Source of the DNA: Plasmopara viticola
Lineage: Eukaryota; Oomycota; Peronosporomycetes; Peronosporales; Peronosporaceae
Reading direction: 5' to 3'
NCBI GenBank assembly: GCA_001695595.3
Contig: MBPM02000018.1
Span: 806,001 to 870,000 of the forward strand
Length of the DNA stretch: 64,000 bases
Shown: piece after piece, positions 34,642 to 45,800 of the stretch
Numbering within the stretch: position 1 is the stretch's first letter
Layout: every line of letters starts with the position of its first letter
Notes under the pieces: generated by a model
What the model was told of the DNA's origin: nothing
Databases searched by the model: none
Seen by the model: the letters and a program-made list of their open reading frames with translations, nothing else
Program-made: the position numbers and the translations under genes

Positions 34642-37083
34642 ATGGATGAGATCGCGCTATTGCAGCAGCAGCTTGCAGCCGTGCAGCAGCAGGAGATTGC
34701 ACTGAAGCTATCAGATCACAATGTGATTGACCTTCTTCAGAAGCTCCAGCAACTTGGCAAGCTCCAAATTGTTCATACGCGCACAGGCAAGCAGATTTTG
34801 ACTCCTCTCCAGGTCCAGCGGGAAGTTGCTGACTACGTGGCGCTGCATGGCGGTCGTCTGGATTTTTCAGAACTGGAAAAACTCATCGATGTGGACCGTT
34901 CACACGTAGTGACTCAGGCGGCAGTACTGTGTCGAAGTAGTAGAACTCACAAGGATACGTACCACGTGGTCAACAACGGAGAGGAACTGCTTACGAGCTG
35001 GTACCTCGACGGGATTATGGAGGACACGAACGTGTTATTGCAAGAAAGTGGGACCGCATCGATGGGGGAGCTAGCGCAACAATTCGGGTTTGCTGTCGAC
35101 TATATGCGCGACGTGGTGCGCTCGCGACTCGGCGGCATTTTGAAGGCAAGGGAGAAGGACAATGTCTTGTACACGGATTCATACGTGACTGCACAGAAAT
35201 CACGGCTTCGTGGAGTATTTACAGCAATCACACGGCCCGTATTCGTGCCTGACGTGCTCAGGAGCTTTAGTATCGATGAATCAGTAGCTATTGAAGCGCT
35301 GACAGAGCTGATACAGAGCAAGGTGCTCATGGGCACTCTGAGAAGCCGCGAGTACGTGCCTTACGTCTTTATGGCAGCACAGAGGAATAGTGTGTATTCT
35401 TTTTTTCAGCAAAATGGATACTTGCTGCACGCACGAGCACGAAAGCTTCAGGTGACCAGGCCGTATGAATTTATAAAGAAGCGATTTCCTGATGCAATAC
35501 CGCTTCAAGAAAGTGTGGTAAGTCGAGAGCTGCAACTTCAGTTGGAGGGAGCCGTGGAGGCTGCAATAAATGACAATACGTTCGTGGATGTGCGATTAGT
35601 GCTACCGAGTGCTTTATCAGCAGGAGATGTGAGCTTATTGCTGGGTATGTTACTAGCACCTGAAAAAAATGGGCATGTAAATCAGGCTATTCAAATCTCG
35701 GAGACCTTTGCTGTCAGCTCGGGTCTCTTCGCATCGTGCTTTACGAAACTTAGTGAAGATGCGATCATCAAAGCCTCTGATGCTGCTGCTCAGCAAAAGA
35801 GCAACACTGTACCGACTAGTAGACGTACGATAAGACAAGACGAGGACGGAGACGATGAATCTGATGACGAGGCAGTTGGCAGCAAGCGTGGTCAAAAGGG
35901 AAAACGGGTCAAAGGTGGCGCCAAGCGTGACCAGGAAGAATCCATTGGACGCAATGTAAAGACTAAAAGTAAGAAAGGCAAGCGAGGGTCAAAGCGTGGC
36001 CAAAGTGCTGGTGACGGTGACGGTGACGAAAATGGCCCCGCATCTACCTGCGTTTCGATAATACCTTCGCATGAGGAGACGATCGAGCTTCTTGTTAAAT
36101 ATATTCCTGCTCTTGAGGACTGCGAACACGATGGAAGTTTCTTGGATGATGTGGTGGCTTATCTCAAACCAAAGATGGACGAGATTTATTCTGCGGCGCT
36201 TACAAAGGCTATGTCTAGCATCATCCGGGGTGATGCTGCATCATTACGCGAGTTGCACAAGACATTTGAAGATCTATTTGACGAGCAATTGGCCGAATTG
36301 TTCGTGTTGGTAAAAGGTTTTAACAAATTGTCGATGTTTGTGGATGCAAAGAATGTAGCGGATATGGAGCAGCTTTCTCTTGTGGAGACGCATTTGCTCA
36401 AGTCATCTGCCATTAAACTTGCTGCATTGACCACTAGCTTCGTGGCTGAGAGCAACAATTTTGAACTTGAGGGAGTGCCCCTTTTGTCGTCTTTTAAATG
36501 CAGCGAAGAGAGAGACAAAGCTGTTATGTCCCTTAGTGAAGAGAACAAGAAGATACTTGAGTCGAATCTTTCGCAGTCCACAGCAAGTTCTTTGGTTCGA
36601 TTATGGACGCTTGCCACGGCCGGTCGTCGCTCAATTAGCGATTTTATGGCCCACATTCCAATACTGGCTGAAGCTTTTAGTATGCCACTTCGAAAAATGG
36701 ATCGTAAGAAGGAGCGGCAAGTAATTTTTTCCTACCGGCAGACAACACTTGCCGAATTGGATGATCAGGCAGCGTCAAAGGTCGAAAGCGAACAGCAATA
36801 TGCTTTGCTGGCATCTTTGATTCTGCAGCTTTTCTTTCAGCAGCTTACGGGTCTTCCAAGCTCGTTCCCACGTGACACCATGTCATACGGGGGAATGGTG
36901 CTGAATGCATTGAAAGACATCGTGCCGGAGAAGGCGATGTCCATTATTCAGGACCTTGTGAATATAGCGGACGTTATTTTGAGTGGTGAAGAGTCTGCAC
37001 AAGAGCAAAAATCTATCTGGAGTAAGAGATTGGCTAGTGCGCGCGCGGTGGTTCTTCTAAAGGATTTGAATTCAGCTGAGTGA
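34642..37083 (+). CDS. UFL1: UFM1-protein ligase 1 (E3), 813 aa
   Basis: UFL1 is the E3-type ligase that transfers the ubiquitin-like protein UFM1 to targets, mainly ribosomes at the ER, working with DDRGK1 and CDK5RAP3. The N-terminal third matches the family: LQIVHTRTGKQILTPLQ (animal EVVHTLDGKEYITPAQI), GGRLDFSELEKLIDVD, LRGVFTAITRPVFVP and FFQQNGYL followed by a YEFIKKRFPDA block. These are the winged-helix repeats of UFL1 (about residues 1-300). Residues about 388-470 form a highly charged, low-complexity linker (acidic DEDGDDESDDE, then Lys/Arg/Gly-rich) that varies between species. The C-terminal half is helical and less conserved. The length is close to the usual 790-800 residues. It is one exon with no introns, starts 70 bp from RAD9 and ends 100 bp before the FYVE/GAF gene stop. 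Confidence 0.92.
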   Translation: MDEIALLQQQLAAVQQQEIALKLSDHNVIDLLQKLQQLGKLQIVHTRTGKQILTPLQVQREVADYVALHGGRLDFSELEKLIDVDRSHVVTQAAVLCRSSRTHKDTYHVVNNGEELLTSWYLDGIMEDTNVLLQESGTASMGELAQQFGFAVDYMRDVVRSRLGGILKAREKDNVLYTDSYVTAQKSRLRGVFTAITRPVFVPDVLRSFSIDESVAIEALTELIQSKVLMGTLRSREYVPYVFMAAQRNSVYSFFQQNGYLLHARARKLQVTRPYEFIKKRFPDAIPLQESVVSRELQLQLEGAVEAAINDNTFVDVRLVLPSALSAGDVSLLLGMLLAPEKNGHVNQAIQISETFAVSSGLFASCFTKLSEDAIIKASDAAAQQKSNTVPTSRRTIRQDEDGDDESDDEAVGSKRGQKGKRVKGGAKRDQEESIGRNVKTKSKKGKRGSKRGQSAGDGDGDENGPASTCVSIIPSHEETIELLVKYIPALEDCEHDGSFLDDVVAYLKPKMDEIYSAALTKAMSSIIRGDAASLRELHKTFEDLFDEQLAELFVLVKGFNKLSMFVDAKNVADMEQLSLVETHLLKSSAIKLAALTTSFVAESNNFELEGVPLLSSFKCSEERDKAVMSLSEENKKILESNLSQSTASSLVRLWTLATAGRRSISDFMAHIPILAEAFSMPLRKMDRKKERQVIFSYRQTTLAELDDQAASKVESEQQYALLASLILQLFFQQLTGLPSSFPRDTMSYGGMVLNALKDIVPEKAMSIIQDLVNIADVILSGEESAQEQKSIWSKRLASARAVVLLKDLNSAE

Positions 37084-37183
37084 GTTAGAGAAATAGCTAC
37101 TTGGAGGCAATTCGATACGAAGCATAAATTTAAGTGCTGCATGCGTTTCAACCTTACGAGCTTGTCTTGTGTGCATTTTTTCA

Positions 37184-39691
37184 TTAATCATCGATAGTGT
37201 TTTCGCGTACTGCCCGCTGTTCAGCAGCACGCTGAACTACGCGAGAAGCCGTGCTAGCCAACTTACTCATCACATCATACTGCGATTTCGTAAGGTCACG
37301 AGCTTGCTGATCAACACAGCACACGGCGCCAATGACCGTCTTGCCACCAGGTTCAAATAAAGGGAACCCACAGTAGAAGTTGATGTTCATGGCGCGGAAG
37401 GTCGTCATTGCACTAAAGCGCACATCAGCTAGGACATGGCGAGATACGAGGGGCTTGGTGTCGAGAATGGTCTGAGCACAGAAGCCTTGTTCTCTCGGAA
37501 ACGAAGCTCCGCTGGGCACTGCTGGATGGTTGGAGGCCAACACATGTAGCTTGGTTTTATCAACGACCGTGACCATACTTGCAGCGCAGCCAAGCTCCTT
37601 TGAAGCCAGTGAGCAGATGATTTCAAGCTCAGGTACGTCACCAAGTTCATTCAGTTGCTGCTCACATAAAAGCTGCAGTCGCTCACGCTCGTTTGGCGGG
37701 CAAGGTGGCATAAAAGCTTTGTTCGGATCGTCAGGAAACTCATTTCGGTAATTTCTCGAGTCAGCATTAGCAAGCGGAAAATCGTCTTCGGTCATAATCC
37801 ACCTTTTTTTGTTGAGTTCGGCGTCTTTACCGTTACTTTCTTCGGCATCTTCGTCTTCTTCACATCCTTTAAGCATCGTCAAATGGTTTCTAGTGTGTCC
37901 AACTGAAGCATTGCAGATTCTTGCAGCATTTGGTAGTTCACCTGTAGACGTATCTGCCAAGATTTCGTTCAACAAATCGCTAAGCGAAGCTGATCGAGTC
38001 TTGCGTGTGAGTTGGGTGTCTTTATCAAAATAATTGCCACTTGGAGTGCTGTTGACACGAGACCTCGAAGGATGTAGCTCCGAAATCACTCGCGCCGGTT
38101 GCAAATCTTCTTCGGTGATTGCAGTAGATTGCGCTTGATCCACACGAAGGAGGCAGCGATTACACACTTGCACCCTTTCAATTTGAGAGCGGCTATCATC
38201 GCGTGCGCAATGCTCGCGCTCTTGTGTATGGGCACACTTTTTACAGACGAGAAAGCCACACAAACGGCATAAGCGTCTTCTGGAGCGTTTAAAACACCTT
38301 GAAAACGAGCGGCGACAGCAAGCACATCGAGGCACATTAGCAACTTTATCCAGAGGAAGACGCGTACTATTGATGACGATCTGCATCCCAAGACGACGAC
38401 GTTGTACAATTAACAGTACACGGTGGCAGTTTGCAGCAAGACGGAGCATCAAGTGACGCGCTAAACGTCGTTCGTGGTTCACACGCTTATAGGCATCAGG
38501 AGCATCCGGTGGCAGATACTCGCCATGAATCACCACGCGAGTGGAACGGCCGCCAGGATCCTCTTCGAAAGAGTAGTTTATAATGACATTTGGTACATGC
38601 TGCTGTCGAGCACTCCTTGAAGATGCAAGGTCGTTGTCTGGAGTAGCACTCGATCGTTCGAGGGAAACAAGTGTTCGTGTGAAAGCTGGCGGAGGGGACG
38701 CACTAATTGTACTTGCTGTAGATGACACTATCCTCGTTACGGACTGCTCATCCTTTGATCGGTCTCGAGCCTGCAGCAGCTCCAAAACGCACCATGACTC
38801 GCTCTTGGAGAACATTCTACCGCTATTAAAAGTCATCGTCTTTACAGAAAGCTCTTTGTCGTCAAAAACGCTGGACGGGTTGCTAGCTTCGTGCTGAAAA
38901 TTGAGTGTACGCAAGAGCTCGCCCTCGACAAATTTTCGACGATAAATGCAGCGCATAATATCACGGAAGATTTTGGTGGAAGCGATGCGAAACACAAGAC
39001 GTAATTCTTGAATGCTGCAGAGCAGCGAATCCTCAGCGAGAATGGCAAATCCCTTCGACCCCCATCGTGTCTGGTGTCGCTGGTCACGAAAAGTAAGACA
39101 AGTATAAAGATTTAATGCGTTGCTACGTGCGTATCCGTGTGGAAGCTTTTTTTGCTTCCATGCGCCTTCGTACTTGCCAATTTGTTTTGCTGCAGCCAAT
39201 TCAAGGTCAAGCTCAGCCCAGTTCACACTGGAAGCCGCTTGAGCAGCAATTGTGTACAGCCGCTTATCACCCGCACAAGTCGACTCGGTTATAGATTCGA
39301 CAGGTACTAGCTGCTGATGGAGAGTATTCACGTGATCACTACATTCCTCTCGCCGACTGTCAACCTCGTTTGTAGCGCTCAATTCACTGCTTTCTTCATA
39401 GCTGTAGCTGGCGCTCAATGTGATAGCGGAAACCGAGCGGGTCTTTCTCGGCATCGACAAGGGTTTCCATGCCTTCTGCTTCAGCAAAGAGCTGTTGTGT
39501 AAAGTAGCCGGCATAATTGTGATTGGATGTGGCTCGGGTGACAGCCAGAGCGTGACCACGTCGGCATCGAATGCGTGCTGGGTTCCGAATGGATTGCCAT
39601 TACCGGTTGAACCGGATCTATACTGACTTCTAGTAACACGACGAGAACATTTCGCGACGATCAGATCCTTTCGTGCGACACGGAATAACAT
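37184..39691 (-). CDS. FYVE-like zinc finger and GAF domain protein, 835 aa
   Basis: Part of a large oomycete family combining a START-like N-terminal half, a FYVE-type finger and a GAF domain. Residues about 130-430 look like the lipid-binding START-type region (for example VIHGEYLPPDAPDAYKRVN). The finger spans about 456-519, with cysteine pairs CACC, CRLC, CKKC and CNRC. The basic patch reads RSRRRLCRLCG where true FYVE domains have R-(R/K)-H-H-C-R-x-C-G, so the two histidines that bind phosphatidylinositol-3-phosphate are missing and lipid specificity is doubtful. An acidic linker follows (about 610-625). A GAF fold spans about 685-820 (LHVLASNHPAVPSGASFPRE, QGFCAQTILDTKPL and VIGAVCCVDQ), a possible small-molecule sensor. 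The gene is intronless. The start is uncertain: the first ATG is at 39691, and ATG at 39514 (MPATLHN) is a good alternative. Confidence 0.85.
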   Translation of the reverse strand: MLFRVARKDLIVAKCSRRVTRSQYRSGSTGNGNPFGTQHAFDADVVTLWLSPEPHPITIMPATLHNSSLLKQKAWKPLSMPRKTRSVSAITLSASYSYEESSELSATNEVDSRREECSDHVNTLHQQLVPVESITESTCAGDKRLYTIAAQAASSVNWAELDLELAAAKQIGKYEGAWKQKKLPHGYARSNALNLYTCLTFRDQRHQTRWGSKGFAILAEDSLLCSIQELRLVFRIASTKIFRDIMRCIYRRKFVEGELLRTLNFQHEASNPSSVFDDKELSVKTMTFNSGRMFSKSESWCVLELLQARDRSKDEQSVTRIVSSTASTISASPPPAFTRTLVSLERSSATPDNDLASSRSARQQHVPNVIINYSFEEDPGGRSTRVVIHGEYLPPDAPDAYKRVNHERRLARHLMLRLAANCHRVLLIVQRRRLGMQIVINSTRLPLDKVANVPRCACCRRSFSRCFKRSRRRLCRLCGFLVCKKCAHTQEREHCARDDSRSQIERVQVCNRCLLRVDQAQSTAITEEDLQPARVISELHPSRSRVNSTPSGNYFDKDTQLTRKTRSASLSDLLNEILADTSTGELPNAARICNASVGHTRNHLTMLKGCEEDEDAEESNGKDAELNKKRWIMTEDDFPLANADSRNYRNEFPDDPNKAFMPPCPPNERERLQLLCEQQLNELGDVPELEIICSLASKELGCAASMVTVVDKTKLHVLASNHPAVPSGASFPREQGFCAQTILDTKPLVSRHVLADVRFSAMTTFRAMNINFYCGFPLFEPGGKTVIGAVCCVDQQARDLTKSQYDVMSKLASTASRVVQRAAEQRAVRENTIDD

Positions 39692-40430
39692 AAACTAGAC
39701 AGCTGATGTACACATTCAATGATTGAGTAGTGAACAGACGTTCAGAGATCAATATGTGCTTTGAATCTTCCTGCACGCTTCCTGAGTGTGTGGTCTCATC
39801 AAACATCGTAACACTTGTACGTTCACGGGGATATTGATTGCCTGAACCCTCGCAAAGGTATCAAAGAGCCATTTCCCACATTAATCGAATGAACAGTTTG
39901 CAATGCTCGGACGAATTGCTGCCTTTTATAGGCCGTGGCTGCTGCAATCTCCCTGGTGCCGAGCAGCTGATGTGCATCACGACGTTCTACTTTTACGGGA
40001 AGAAAAAAAATATGCTTTAAGACAGCACAGCCTTCGGTAGCCAAAGGTAGAGGGTTCGAGACGGTGGAGCTTGAGGCAAAGAGGAAAGACCAACTTCTTC
40101 TCTTCTGCGCACAGGCGCTAGAGGTGGAAAAAAAGTGGCCATGTGTACGGACGATCAATGTTCAGCATATGGCTAACAGTGAAGTGTCAAGCGCAATTTT
40201 TTTCAAATCCTTATAGTCAATAAGGACAATGTACGGATTACTAAAACTTTAAACGCTGCCATCACCAGCAAGCCCGGCGAGACCGCAGCGATTCGTTATT
40301 AATGCACAAAAATCTTCGGAGCGAATATGTAATGTAATGTATTACGTTATCGCGTTGCCAAGTTATGCACGTGCTAGGCTCAGTCTGGCTAGTCCATGGC
40401 ATAGAGTGGTGTCCGCATACGTCGAGTCTC
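39692..40430. other. Upstream flank of the FYVE/GAF gene, no gene seen
   Basis: Contains the promoter of the minus-strand FYVE/GAF gene, but no defined element can be named. A minus-strand frame at 39823-40158 has no recognisable content. Confidence 0.45.
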
Positions 40431-41310
40431 GTTCGGCGGGCAGTGCAGCCAGCACCGAGGTCGTGAGGGTCTTCCATTATTCTGCTTAGCTCTGACTTGG
40501 TAAGAGCCCAGGTGGCGTCCGGTGCTGGATACCGTCGCGTCGAGGGTGGGACTTGTTAGAGACCTGCAGATGCCCGAGAGCACCTGCCCGAAGCGCGCGA
40601 GCATTTAGCCCCCGCGCTTGGAAGGAGGGCGTCACCCCAACCTTTTCCAAGCTCGGAGCGAATATCTGTCGACATATTATATCTCCCTCAGATGATTTAT
40701 CAAGTAGGCGCGGGTCAATTTACTGGGTCTGCCGTTTACCCCTGACACAATAAACCATTGGCTGGCCGAGCGATTTCGGCCTCCTGCATCTCGGCACACT
40801 TAACATAAAAAACACCTCAGCCCCAAACGGCGGGTATTATTACCGATGAGACATCATGTTGTGAACAGCAGCTCAAAAGTCTACCTCCTTCTTGTCAGTC
40901 TAGCTAAATTTCATAGGACCCGAACTGCTCGATCAGTGCGATCTTTCCTTACCCATACCGCGTGACAGTTTGTCTCTCGGGACTGAAATGCATTCCTCGC
41001 CCTCGAGAGATTTTGAGTGTTCGCGAGACACCTACGTTCGAGGCGCGTCCGCACGCAGTCCTTTATTAATACGGTCACTGCCCCCCAAGGTTTCTAACCA
41101 TTTAAGCCAGCAAAGATCGTAGCCCCTGGACAAAGTTTACCACCCTAACAAGTTACAGATAAGTGTGAGCCTACACGATATGCGTGGATAGGTGGCGAGA
41201 AAATCTCCGTCGATTGACGCTTTAGACGGGGAAGGCCGCCTCTACCGACCGTGCACCTTGTTTGTATGATGCTTCGAGATGATCATGATTACCACGTTTA
41301 AACTTGCGGG
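40431..41310. other. GC-richer block of unknown origin
   Basis: Base composition shifts visibly to GC-rich (CGGCGGGCAGTGCAGCC, GCCCGAAGCGCGCGAGC and similar words) within an AT-rich neighbourhood. Overlapping short frames lie on both strands with no family match. I suspect a transposon piece, but no LTR pair, terminal repeat or enzyme motif was found. Confidence 0.35.
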
Positions 41311-42657
41311 CATCATGGCCATTCTCTCAGACCTAGAGCAGAGATTTTTTCTTCATTCCTGATAAGTGGCTTCGATTTAAAAGGGACATTCGCAATGTCA
41401 TTGACACAGACGACTTCGTCATGCTTGGTAAAAGATGCTTTGACTGAGCGACCCCATAAAAGGATAGCACCTCTAGACGCTTACGGCTCGTCTTGCGTAA
41501 CCAGTTGATGTGGTCAAAATGACCGCCAGCTTATTTAGCCCGTCTAGGTAAACAAGATGGCTACTTCAATATTGCAGAGAGCAAGTCGGGTGTAGATTGA
41601 CTAGATGTGCTACCAGACAAATTGTAGAATTAGAATTATATTGGTGACTGCGAAGATGCAGTGCGAGTTGAAACTTAAGTCGAGTCAGCATTAGGCATAA
41701 AGTCCAGAGTTAGTTTAATCTTACATTTCAAATGTGAACTTTTTTAAAAAAAAAGCTTTCAAAATAAATAATTACTGTCACTGTCTATTATAGTTATAGC
41801 TACTTACATGCGTAAAGAATGAGACAGTGGATCATGCACTGCTTTTCTACTTATCTCTCTATAGTAGGTACTGCGCTCTTTGCGATCATGTGACTCGTGT
41901 TCGCACAAAATGATCACCCCCAGCAAGTGTGACACACACTGGCTTCGAGTAACACCTTTCTTAGAAAGAAGTAAGACATGTGATTTATAAGATCTTCAGT
42001 TAAAACAGCCGCCGTGCGTCTCAGATCGTCGAAAAGTCGCTTCATCTCGGAATGAGCTTCAAAATTAAACGGCTGCACATCGCATAATGAGTACTCGCCA
42101 CTCCACATTATGATTATGTCGGCAGTGGCCTTGGTCACAATCACTCACCCATACTTACCTTAAAGACATGGTCAAGTGCGACCGTAACGCTTCATAGAAT
42201 ACCTTAGGATTCGGAGGAGCTAGAAGGTCTGAGGACCTGCCCCAAACAAAACGTCACGTGCGTCGACATCGTCTTGAGAAAGTCGATAGTATACGCCTAC
42301 CCAGACCTTATTGGGACCGTAAAGGCTCAAAAACCGTATTTTATTAACTATGTATGCAAGATCACTTTTAGAGCGGTATCATTCCTTTCTCCTCGTTGTA
42401 CTTCATAAGTGGCATCACTGTTTTTTTGTTGAGCCGGTAGATTTTTCGTGTGTCTCCCTCAATAATAGGTTTATTTTACTCACCTATGTTTCTGCAAGAT
42501 TCTGTATTAGATTTAAGATGGAAATGCATATCTTGACCTGCTCTTTGGGACGTAACATTTTACAGAGTAGAATTGAAATCATATACGAGACGTAGGAGGA
42601 AATGGTAGAATACCGGGGCGTCATAAATGTTCTTGCACCGATAAAATATTGCGGTCA
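41311..42657. other. No gene seen
   Basis: AT-rich, with short frames only (for example 41914-42144 minus). No motif or repeat is recognised. Confidence 0.45.
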
Positions 42658-42803
42658 GCCAATATAGATTGGCTGAACCTCTAAGAAAGAGCAACTTTTA
42701 CAGATCCGTTCGAGTTCGACCGGCAAGTGAGCCAATATAGATTGGCTGAACCTCTATGAGAGAGCAACTTTTACAGATCCGTTCGAGTTCGACCGGCAAG
42801 TGA
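42658..42803. repeat. 73-bp tandem duplication with an internal hairpin
   Basis: Two head-to-tail copies, 42658-42730 and 42731-42803, differ at only 2 of 73 positions. Each begins with GCCAATATAGATTGGC, a perfect 6-bp stem with an ATAG loop, and ends CCGTTCGAGTTCGACCGGCAAGTGA. The near identity makes this the youngest tandem duplication seen in the window. Confidence 0.9.
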
Positions 42804-45800
42804 TACGGCTTTAGATTCTTGGGGGTCGAAAATCTCTTAGTTAAAAAGTTTGAGAGCACAGCATCTTTTTTTATTTCTAACATGCACCAGTGTAAGCTTG
42901 TCCTCGGTATGCTATGACTAAGAAAGGCGAGCTCCAGGTCAATCGGCGGAGTAACATTATCGATAGCAGTCGCGCAATAGGGCTTTAATCAGCCACCCGT
43001 TCACATTTGTTGCACGAATACATACTTTGAACGAGCTTCAGCCAATCACACACCAAATAGATTTGATGGTGTTACCAACCATACTTTTTTATTTCCACGA
43101 CGGCGTCTAGAAAATTTTTCCTACAGCAACACTACCAAAGATGCTCACAAAACGGTAAATTACAGTCACACAGGTAGATAAATAGCGCCATTAACTGCGG
43201 ATAGCAAAGTCCTGTGAGCGATCGACATAGAGTTGTAACGAAAATGCTTCACAGGTAACTAGACAGCACCGCCTGCAAAGGAACGATTGTTTTGCGAGGA
43301 GCCAGCGGGCATGCAATGCTAGATAGACTTCTGAGTACCGCGAACGATTCCCGTGGTGGATGAGAAACTTTATTTTTGCGAAGAATATTTTACAGTTCAG
43401 TTGGCCATCGTATCACGATAGGTGGCCTATGATTGTTGCTTCTGAATTGTAAAAAAAAGAAAGCTACTGACTTTTTGCTGAGTTAAAATCCGAAAATATC
43501 TCAGATGTGGCGTTGCTGAAAAAAAACTCATGAGAATACTTATATTTTCCAATCGAGGCTGAAGTGTTTTTCAGGTGGTGCACGTTGCGCTTGGGGTCCA
43601 AGATAGAGATACCTGGTATATTTTTTTATTTATGATCATCTCAAGTATGGTGTCCAGTTACCTAATATCAGAATTTCTACCACTTTGAGGAGTGAGGTAC
43701 ACATGTCTGACACAAAAAAAACTTTGTCACCTGGCGATGATTACAGCGACGATAACAACTCAAGCTCATCGATTTTTTCTTTGCCGAGAAAACAGAATAG
43801 CATGGTAAACAAGTCCACAACTGAGCGGAAAATAATGACTAGCTTATGCTTACAACAAGCTAAGTAGCGCAGCGATCGTTGCACAGTCGCCAACCTTAGA
43901 AAAAAAGTATTATTTCTCAATACATCCGGATTCGCACTGGATAGCTCAATGGAATTGGCACTAAAATCAAGTGGGGGGTCGAGTATATTCTTTCGGTAAA
44001 ATGTACACACAGCGGCATGCTGAGGGAGCTTCAGCGATGCCAAAGAAAATGCAAATTTTGATCGTCCGGTCACCCAATTGTCTAGCCTACTGGCTTGAAG
44101 TTCGTTAAGGAAAAACTTGTCGGCTCGAAAGATCCTTCAAAGCTTCCTAGTTTGTGGTCATGACGGTCTATAAGGGCTGTGTCAACTTTGACGAATATGC
44201 CTTTAAAGCAGAAGATAAAAGTTATCGGATTTAACGCCCTTTTCTATCGTTGCATCCTGTACTGTAAAATCTACGTTTACTTTAAGGCGGTCCATCAATA
44301 GTCAACATGAGGCATTCGTTGAGTGGCGCACCATTAATGGATGCGACCAGCTTCTTTAGCTCATTACTATGCTCATGAAGTTCGCGCCTACCACGCTTGG
44401 AGGCAAGAGAGAGTAAAAGCATGTAAAGCTCAAAGTTAGCCGGAAGATTCGGCTTTGTGTGAGCAAATGACAGGTGATATATTTTTCCGAATGAATACTC
44501 AGCATTCAGCTCGGCCGGTCCATCGTGTTGGAAAGTGCAAACGTCATGCACATTTCTCCAAACACATAAGAGAAACAAAATCTATCATCTTAGTGCATCT
44601 AAGTGTAAGCCTTTTCATCTATGATAATGTCGAACACTTTCTGGTTTCGAGCTTGATTGCGAGGTATGACGTATGGCAGGGCTCAAGTCGCATGAGGTCA
44701 AAGGCCTCATACACATCCGCTTTGCTTTTTGTACTATTTTACCTAATCATGAAGTCGCCTCGGCAAGGTAGCAGGAGCGGTATTGACCTGAAGACGAAGC
44801 CGAGTCGGTCGCCGATGAAACCGGTCATGTTGAAGATACCAAATTGCAAGAAATGCTAGTAACCGCATCACAAACACCGTTTTTTTACCGTACAGTGTCT
44901 TGATCCTGTTTTTATTGGTACCAAAGTTCTTGGAAGCTCATACCCCATCAAATTAAATATAAATTGTAGTTTATACAAACTCAACGCAACGGGGGTAATA
45001 TAATGTAGCAAACTTGATGGCAAAGAAAATTAAGCTGTATTGCGAGCTTTTGTAGATCATTGTTTGCAGTCGTCCTACTAATACTAATGAGCGATGGTAC
45101 GATATTGGCAGATTCACGTTTTTACGACTCGACGACTATTATATCAGTGTTACCAAAAAGAAGTGCGTTGATCTGAATCGTATCAGTCAACATTATTGAA
45201 ATTATTCTGCTAAATGGTCCGACTGGTTACGAGAGACATCACAATTTTCTGTAGTAGTTTTACAGGTATTAACGCCTTATGAAACAATTGCTTCTCTTAG
45301 TGTCACTGTTTCATTTGGCAATAAAATATTGTAGATAAGTTGGACATCAAGATTTATTCAAAAAGTGGTGTTACGAGCAATGACAATTGAAGTCAATTAA
45401 GCACCTCACGTACTTGGGCTGAATGGCTTTCAGAGAACAATAGAAGCTGCTATCTTGCACTGGATGTTGTAACTAGTCTAATTTTCTCACAAAGTCTAAG
45501 CACCTCGCAACTTTATTGATTAAAAAAGTTCTATCAGTTATTTGGTCAATACTGTCTCGCTTTTGCTACTAAATTGATTTCAAAAAAGGCGCCAACTCTA
45601 AATAGCGGACTAATCCAACGTCTTATGTAAATATAACAACTAATTGGTACCTTTGATGTCGCTCGAGCAACGATTACAGCAACGAATTCTCTTGATCGGC
45701 ATACAACCCGTTTTAACGCGGTTCTAGCTAAGATTAAACAGACAAGGCAAAAAAAGGTAATGAATAATCATGATTCTCTTGAATTGACTACAAAACGCGG

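Noticed and set aside
36186..36656. 156-codon minus-strand frame inside UFL1
   Set aside because: Antisense shadow of a confident coding region.
42658..42803. tRNA gene in the 73-bp repeat
   Set aside because: The length (73) and a GTTCGAGTTC word resemble a tRNA T-arm, but neither strand forms an acceptor stem or cloverleaf, and no A box is seen.
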